Part shown: positions 50,616 through 64,000 of the stretch, piece by piece
How the letters are laid out: every line of letters begins with the position of its first letter
Position numbering within the stretch: position 1 is the stretch's first letter
Assembly: GCA_000310025.1 (NCBI GenBank)
Contig: FN649735.1
Location: 2,152,845 to 2,216,844 of the forward strand
Length of the DNA: 64,000 bases
Direction: 5' to 3'
Source of the DNA: Ectocarpus siliculosus
Taxonomy: Eukaryota > Sar > Phaeophyceae > Ectocarpales > Ectocarpaceae
Notes under the pieces: generated by a model
What the model saw: the letters and a program-made list of their open reading frames with translations, nothing else
Told to the model about the DNA's origin: nothing
The model's database searches: none
Program-made: the position numbers and the translations under genes

Positions 50616-53600
50616 ATGGACACCATACTGGTTATTGGGGGAGGCATTGCTGGATGCACATGTGCCGTCGAAGCATTGCGGTGAGTCGCGTCGTTCTCAA
50701 TCCTGACATGTTACCTTGGGCGAGTCTGTAAACATGTAATAGTTTGTAGATATATGTCCTGTTGTCCTCGGGTACAGCAGTGTATGTATGCATACAATGT
50801 AGCTGCTGTGGTGTTCACGAAACACCCCCAACAGCAGCAGTAGTAGTGTAGGCTAAGCGAGACTCGGGATCACGTGTCCCTGGAACATGCATTTGCATCT
50901 ATCTGAGAGAGTACCCGATCAACATGTAATTAATGTAGACACACAAAATGCGGTGGATACAATCACCCGCACACATCGATTCCGGCTAATGCGTGTAGGT
51001 AGCACGTGAGAGTTATGCATACGTGATGTTTATGTTGTCCCCGCAGGTTGTCTCCTTCTTCGAATGTCACCTTGGTTTCCCCATCACCAACGCTGAGGAC
51101 CGTGGAAGCAATCGAACACGTAACACCACTGCTTGGAATCGTCCACGTGGGGGATAGGTGAGAGTCTGGAAAGACGGTGCACGGTGTGTGTCGCTGTATG
51201 CAGTGTACAGCAAGTTGTTTTTGGGTTGCAATTGGAGACGAGGGTGCATAGTATAGGTACGTCGTACATACATTCGCATAGTATAGGTGATACATATTTG
51301 ATTGTCTCCTCATACTTCACAACATGATCGAGCTCATTTCTCGATTCGTATAATACGCGATAGCCCTGAGTGACAAGTTGAGGGTGGGAGCTGTTGCCGA
51401 GTAGTCAGGGCCCTATGTACTCCGTATTTTTTTTCGAGAGACAACTCCAAACAATGGTACAAGGTTTCGAGCGCCGGACCGATTTTGATGGAAATATGCA
51501 TCTACGTTCAAGGGTCTACAACATCGGCAAACAGCACACACAGCGATGGTGAATGGCGAGTTTCATCTCAACGAGAACAGGGCGTTGAACTGGAGCCATC
51601 CCGGCTCCGCAGAACATAGCTGCGGGCGTCAGCGGCGAACTCTAGACGGTCTACGTATCGCTTTTAGTTGTTTGCTGAGCGGCGGAATCCACAGCAATCA
51701 TTTGGACGAGGTGTTCGGGTGAAGCACGCCCATGTTCGGGTGTGGTGGAGTGCACACAGCAAATCACGCATACATGAGCAGGGTCGAGACAGTTGTCGAG
51801 TCAGCAGCATGGGTGAGACACGCGAAAACAACTCCACCAGCTGATGAGCTCGCATCAGTGATCAACGCGGGCGGTACTGTTCGGTCTGATGGGAGCTGCT
51901 GTGTATCGAGCACTGACATCTGTTCTATTCTCGCATGAAACCGTTCTTGGGCAACCACTTGTGGTTGGATGCACGGAAAGCGGACATGCGCTGCAAGGAT
52001 ATGACAGACTTTCTGCGGTATGACTTCGGCACCACACACATGACTGATGCGCTGAAATATCAACTATGGAATTGGGCATGTGCACAGGTCCTCCGACGAC
52101 TTCGCTGCTGAACACGGCGTACGGATGATTTGCGATGAGGTGGTTGCTCTGGATCATGTTCGAAGTCAGGCACAACTGGCCAGCGGGGGGATCCTTACTT
52201 TTTCCAGGTTTGGATGTAGCGTGCACCTTGATGAAGCCGAGAGGAAGGGTTCATGTTGCCCCTCGACCTTTGCTGTTGCTGCTACGACACACTGCCAAGC
52301 TCAGCCCTCTCCCACCACTATCATGCGCTGTTGCGGAATACCCCAGATGTTGTGTTGCGACGGGAGCATCGCCTGCTCTTGTAGCACAAGCAACACCTCG
52401 GTACTTTGGGATTCGGGACACGGAGGTACGGGCTCAAAACTTGTTTTAGAGTGTTGACATGTCGAGCTCTGGTTGGCAACCGGCCGCAGTATTGAGCTCG
52501 TACAGTATCTAAAGCTGCCACACGCTCGTTCACACGGTTCGTACGTTGGCTGGACTTTCTTGAAAACATGGCTGTCCGCAACTAAACTCACTCCGACCCT
52601 CCGCAGAGTGTGGAAAATCTGCGCGAGCGGCTGGTGGACGCTAAAAGAGTGCTGGTCGTCGGCAATGGGGGCCTTGCCTTGGAGCTTGTGCACTTTCTTG
52701 CTTCGACACAGGCTTGCCAGGTGCAGCGTGCCTGTCTTGCAGCACGTACCACGAGTTAGGCGCTGCCTTCAAAGTCTATCGGGAATGCTTGACGGTGTTG
52801 TTGGCCGTCGGCATGTGTGGGATGATATGGGTACGCCTCATCTGTACCATTGCCACCCTCATGAAAAAATTGCAGATATTTCACCGTCGCTTTGCCTGTT
52901 GTTGCACATGCTGCTGATCTGGCTGTCATCCTGGTTTGTGTATTAGGTTGTGTGGGCGGTGCGCAACTCCTACATTGGCAATACCTTCTTCGACGCAAGC
53001 GCTTCGGCATTCTTCGTCCAGCACGTTTCAACAGAAACAACATGTTCTAGATCCGAGCCGTCAGCCAAGACAGGTACACCCACCGGGGTCTCCGACGAAA
53101 AATCCATCCCGAAAGCCAGCGTTGGGCCCGATTGGTTGAAGACATTGGCTACTCAAGCAGGAACATCTGAAGAGGACCGGAACACGACTTCTCAAAATCC
53201 GCTGCTTGACATACAGTTTGAGTGCGAGCTTGGTGGAATTTGCGAGCGTGGAGAAGACAGCAGTGATCTTTACCCAGTTTCAGCAACGCTAACCAACGGG
53301 AGGCGTGTTGAATGTGACTTTGTTGTCTCAGCTACTGGTGTGCGGCCCAACACCGGTATCATCTCGTCTGACTTCAAGGCAAGTGAGGTCAACACTCTTA
53401 CGGGGTTCGGGTGGACTTTGGGCGGTGGACATGTGGAATACCGGCCCTCTGTGTTTGTGCGTGCGTGTTCGTTTCGTCTTCGTGTGTGGTATGTTCGATG
53501 AATCAGCCAGGGTCACGCAAAGATTTTTTTTTCTTCGTTTGTTGTGACACCCCGCCTTTCCTCCGGCGGTGGTAGCCTTAGTTTTGATCGAGGAGGGTTA

Positions 53601-54703
53601 GCCGTCCCTTTCCTTCGCCACCGGTTAAGTTGAAGTGGGTACTCACGACATGATCGTTCTCCACCGCAAATTGATGTCCAGTTTTTCACACCAGAAAGAG
53701 AATCGAACCAACAGGATGCTTGTACGATGCTGTTGTACCCACGACCGACCGACGAGGCGATCGGCGGCTACCTCTGCTCTAGTGACTAACGCAAGTGATA
53801 AATGGGGCACCAGTTGCACAGAATTTCGGTGAGCTGGTGATAAGCGTAGACAATCGGTTCGTCAAGACAGAGAATAATGAAAAAACAGTTCGCATGGCGC
53901 TGCCCGCTTGCCGCTCCCCTTCTAGAGAGGCCCAGATGGGGGTTTGTGCGTGGACGAGATGATGAGAGTGGTACGCTGTGGGGGCGGGATTGAGAAGGAA
54001 GGAGACGTTGAGAACAACATATTTGCAGCGGGAGACTGTTGCTGTCTTGAGCGAAATGAAGATCACTGGTTCCAGATTCGACTTTGGCGGCAAGCGAGAG
54101 ACATGGGACTGTACGCCGCCAAGTGCATCACTGGCTCTCTGGATGAACTGAGCCGTGGGGGCGTTTTCGAGCTCTTCGTACATGCCACACGTTTTTTTGG
54201 CTTCAAGGTGAGAGGGTTAACCCCAGGTCTGAGTAAAAACGTGCGGAGACGCTGTCAGCGGCATGGATATCCATCTCGTGCAGAACTGCCTATCAACCTG
54301 GATTCACTGAATGCACCTGGTCCAGGTGGCTCTTTTGGGGCGATTCAATGGTCAAGGCCTAGGCCCCTCCGTCCAAGACCTCATCAGCAACCACGAGTTA
54401 CAAGAGGGTCCCAGCGGCATCGGTGTCAAGCATGGCGTCACCAGCACTCCAGAATGCCGTCACGAGTCAATCCACATCAAACGGGCAACCTCGGAGTCGA
54501 TTCGAATTTTGATCCGTACCACGCCAGGGGTGGAGTATGTCAAGGTGGTATTGGTGGGCGGGCGTGTGAGAGGAGCCATGCTCGTGGGTGACACGGGTCT
54601 GGAAGAGACTTTCGAGAACTTAATTCTCAGTGAGACCGACATCTCACATATTGGAGATAATCTGTTAACTCGTGAAGTGGATATCGAGGATTTCTTTGAC
54701 TAG
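50616..54703 (+). CDS. PYROXD1: PYROXD1-like pyridine nucleotide-disulphide oxidoreductase, 526 aa
   Basis: PYROXD1 is a class I FAD- and NAD(P)H-binding oxidoreductase. In animals it protects the RTCB tRNA-ligase complex from oxidative inactivation. Exons: 50616-50680, 51047-51157, 52088-52207, 52347-52425, 52607-52720, 52947-53382, 53930-54207, 54326-54703; they total 1581 nt and every junction is in phase. The N-terminus (MDTILVIGGGIAGCTCAVEAL) has the FAD GxGxxG motif. The second Rossmann motif is RVLVVGNGGLALELVHF. Next come RNSYIGNTFFDASA, VSATGVRPNTG, NIFAAGD (FAD-binding ATG/GD motif) and the C-terminal domain (ALLGRFNGQGLG, GLEETFENLILSETDIS, VDIEDFFD), all characteristic of PYROXD1. 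No redox-active CxxxxC is visible near the first Rossmann fold, as in the family. The 53930 acceptor could instead be 53936. Convergent with GluRS, 277 bp apart. Confidence 0.95.
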
Positions 54704-54980
54704 AACTTCAAAGAAGAAAAATGGGTCACCCAAGAACAATAAAGGACGTTTCACATGTTGAAGATGAGTCGTTGCCAAGTCGTAGAGTGAATATCGAGGG
54801 CATATTTGATTAAGAGCAGGCGATAAAATACGAAACAAAAAACACCCCCCAAGGGCATGTATGTTTTTTTTCTCCGGAGAAAGAAGCCTCAGGTCGGATA
54901 GTCAACCATTGAAGTTATCGTTTCCAAGCACGCCCGCCCCCGAGGTTCGCTTGATCTCCTCTTCCAAATATGGGCTTCAA

Positions 54981-61288
<6,308 letters not shown>

Positions 61289-61621
61289 CGATTGGCTAAC
61301 GTCGTTGGATCACATCAAACGACACACGAACGAACGACACGAGGGCATCAGCGTACATGATCTTCATCGCCTGCCACCCCCCCCCCCTCGTTTGGCGGGC
61401 TCCCCGCAACACACGTGTTCAACTACACGCGACACTTGCTCAGCCGGAGCCGCAGATAGCAGCCGCAGAGCTTGCATTAGCTTGAGAGAGAGCAAGAGAG
61501 CAAGAACACCCCGACTCAAGAGGAAGCTGAGCGGCAAGGGCAGAGACAGAGAGAGTAAGGCGTAGAGCGGGAGAGAAAAGACAACAAAGCAGAGATAGCG
61601 CGGGCGAGCAAGGACCCAAAC
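61289..61621. promoter_or_regulatory. Shared region between divergent GluRS and thioredoxin-like genes
   Basis: The two start codons are head to head 333 bp apart, and both products carry a plastid-type or secretory N-terminus. The space holds the upstream regions of both genes. It has C-runs near 61376-61386 and an A/G-rich purine stretch at 61480-61610. No TATA box or known motif is visible, so a bidirectional promoter is an inference from spacing only. Confidence 0.4.
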
Positions 61622-64000
61622 ATGCAGCGATACCTGTCTGTTGTGGCCCTCCTGCTTTGTTTGCTAACGACCTCGGGTACGAGAGGCAGCAGCAGCGCTA
61701 GGAAGATTTCTCGGACGCCCATGGCCGTCGGTGCTCTTTCTGGCTTGCGCATCGGCCTCGAACCCCATTTGTTGGAGTTTCACGGAGAGCAATGCGACCA
61801 TTGCGAGGTGGGTCTAACTGCAAGCATGTTGCATGTTGCACACAACTGCGGTACTCGGAGTACCTTCTTGTGTGGGATCTGAGTTGAGGGTGTGTTGCTG
61901 GGCAACTGCTGTGTTGGTGTGCTTCGTGCCCTACGATAATTACGCGCGGGCTTTAGCATGCGTACTGTGGAGCCCCCCCCCTATCAAAGTCTTGACCAGC
62001 CGATTTTTTGTCTACGGCTTACCTCTATAACTCGAGTATGGTTACCAAACACCCAACACCCTCTAACACTCAATTATAGCCCTTACTCTACAACAGCAGT
62101 TGTACATCCCTCTCTACCTCTGTGCCGCCGTCCGACTCATTTCAGAGAGATACGTGTACCACGATCGCCGTGTTGTATGCATACGAGACCAAACCGCGAT
62201 CGCCTGTTGATGACTGACTCGCTGTCGATTTAATCTTTTTCCTATAAAAGTCAATCTTACCTGTCTTCATGTTGGTTGACGCCTCCATCGTCCGGTGTGT
62301 ATGCAGGCGATGAAGCCGCTATTCCGCAGGCTCTTCTTGGAGACGAGGCTGGTGGTTAAAAGGCATATGGTGTGGGAGGACACCGCGAACTTTCGCCTCA
62401 TGTCTATTTACGACTTGAAATCTCGTTGCAGGTGAGTTTCAGTTTTGGTACTCTTGTACTGCTGTAGGAACCCTGACGTGGCTACACATGAACGATAGCA
62501 GTACGACAACGTTGTGTGCCGAAAGATCGCTGGCGTGCCTCGCCAAAGAGAAAAAACGTGCGCCGTAAGGGCCGGAAGAGAGACCAAGAGGCAGTCCACC
62601 TCACAAGCACGCACATGAGCAATGTGCGCAAGGGGTACACGCAGTACTACCATTTGTACCGCAGTAATGTCTCTGACGTGGGGCAGATATGTCCTTTCTT
62701 TACAGACCCAATCTACTGCCTACTGCTGTAAGATCCAAACGGAAAATACGACGGGAGGGTACATACAGCACCCTCAACATGTGATCAACCCGGGGTCCCG
62801 CTTGCGCGATGGAGAGCAGAGATAACGCACCCCAGAGCCGATGCTAACTTACTGCCTCGGTCCTGATGCGGTCATGACTGCGGTGTGTGTGGTCCAGAAT
62901 ATTGGGAGTGAAGGAGGTCCGTGTGCTGTGTGCCATTTTCGCTCAAGGAAAAGGGTTTTCGGGAGTACATGCACGAAAGCATGCACGATAATCCCTCTTT
63001 TATCTTTAGTACGGAATTGTATTATTTGCCGTGATTTTGATCCATTTTTGGCGATAGAAATATCGTTGGGTCGATTTGCTGTGTGAGCCAGAAAAAAAAG
63101 TCAACCCAGTCACGTAAGGGTCAACCTTAGTTATACCATGCCTAGGTCTCACTTCCCTGCCCTCGGTGCATAGCGCTGTGAATTTTTTCCGCCAACAGTT
63201 TGCAAGATTTACACCACGTTCCTGTTGATGTGCAATTATTCGCCCTCCTCGCGCCGGCAGGGGGTTGCCTTTCTTCTACAACAGAAGGACGGGCCAAACT
63301 ATTTGCGGTGCGACGACGTGGTCAAACTTCAAAAACTGGTGAGTGTTACACAAAGCGTAGAGACTAAATTGAGCATGTCCCCAAACCGGTGCATCGCTAT
63401 GTTGTGAGCTTCCCGGGCGGAGCTAGCAGTGCAAGTTAGTCGCACCTCCGCGTGATTTTCCTTCGCCTTTTTTGTCTACGGTTGAATTTACCCAGGGCAC
63501 TCGACCGGAATTGCAAGTCATCCTCACCTCCACGCATGACTGGAGAACAGCAAGAAGACGCCAGGGAAAAAAAGCTGGAGCAGGTGCGAAGTTTTGTCGC
63601 AATGCGAATGATTCGTGATTGTTATTCGATCTTGCCTATGACGTTTGCAGCAGCGGTGCTCGCAGCCTTTGTATCGTCGAATGTACTGTAGACACTGATT
63701 TTCTCGCCTGGTGCGAGTTCAGACAGGACTACCTCGGACCTTCCGGCTGTTCCAGAAAAGGTAGATACAGTGTGAACGTCGCGCCCGTACGGAGGATCGG
63801 CAGAATCTTTTTTGGAGATGGATTTGGACGTTGGTCACGCTAAATTCGACAAGAGACGAGTTCTGCAGTCGCGAAGTTCGTGTTTGCTCGAAGGTCTCAT
63901 CGCCGACGTTGGTGTGCTGTCGTTCGCTCCTTCCTGTCCACATTTCATTTCAGGACCCGTTGTTCAGCAGACTCAAGAAAGGTTTGGGTGGAGACAAGGA
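61622..64000 (+). CDS. Thioredoxin-like protein with a CDHC site and secretory/plastid leader, 3' end cut by the window
   Basis: Exons: 61622-61807, 62307-62431, 63261-63338, 63496-63583 and 63954 to beyond the window edge; all junctions are in phase. The N-terminus (MQRYLSVVALLLCLLTTSG) is a signal peptide followed by a Ser/Arg-rich stretch (TRGSSSARKISRT), as expected for a bipartite plastid presequence, though no clear AFAP site follows. The mature part reads LEPHLLEFHGEQCDHCEAM, a thioredoxin-type beta strand and CxxC (CDHC) helix start. YDLKSRCRGLPFFYNRRTG has the cis-Pro (GLP) and strand of the thioredoxin fold. CGATTWSNFKNWA ends the fold, and a charged tail (EQQEDAREKKLEQ) follows. 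The insert between the CxxC helix and the next strand is longer than in classical thioredoxin. Function is inferred from the fold: a disulphide or metal-binding role in the plastid. It is divergent from GluRS. Confidence 0.75.

Overview
This is a nuclear contig from an intron-rich eukaryotic alga, most likely a brown alga (Ectocarpus-like stramenopile). Four things point there. Genes are split into many short exons (60-300 nt) by GT-AG introns. Neighbouring genes tend to lie on opposite strands. There is a heterokont-type plastid presequence with an AVAF motif on a glutamyl-tRNA synthetase. And there is a full-size axonemal gene (CFAP44), so the organism makes flagellated cells. No rRNA, CRISPR, phage or operon features are present. 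The species call is inference. The exon chains were read by eye from splice consensus, reading-frame phase and remembered family sequences; no alignment was run.

Layout. 0-2.9 kb (+): a disordered protein with repeated VA-x-RL motifs and poly-Ala tracts. 4.5-9.1 kb (-): an F-box/FIST protein (FBXO22-like). 9.1-12.3 kb: non-coding, with degenerate and tandem repeats. 12.3-29.6 kb (-): CFAP44, 36 resolved exons over 17 kb, about 1841 codons, N-terminus unresolved. 31.9-34.5 kb (+): an acidic protein of unknown function. 34.5-38.4 kb: no supported gene. 38.4-39.0 kb (-): two exons of an unknown gene. 39.5-43.8 kb (+): dUTPase with a C-terminal extension. 44.1 kb: a tRNA-like relic. 44.6-45.6 kb (-): BolA-family protein. 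46.4-48.7 kb (+): LEA-like protein with a signal peptide. 50.6-54.7 kb (+): PYROXD1-like oxidoreductase. 55.0-61.3 kb (-): plastid-type glutamyl-tRNA synthetase. 61.6 kb to the window end (+): thioredoxin-like protein, cut by the edge.

The genes are ordinary nuclear neighbours, not one pathway. Several start head to head, most tightly the synthetase and the thioredoxin-like gene (333 bp apart). BolA, PYROXD1 and the thioredoxin-like protein all relate to redox or Fe-S biology, but nothing shows that they act together. The exon chains for PYROXD1 (526 aa), GluRS (603 aa), dUTPase (276 aa), the LEA-like protein (191 aa), the acidic protein (278 aa) and the resolved part of CFAP44 all close in phase, which is the strongest internal support for these models. 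The least expected features are the dUTPase extension, a probable GC-AG intron in CFAP44 and a GGGC microsatellite lying where a CFAP44 intron needs its polypyrimidine tract.
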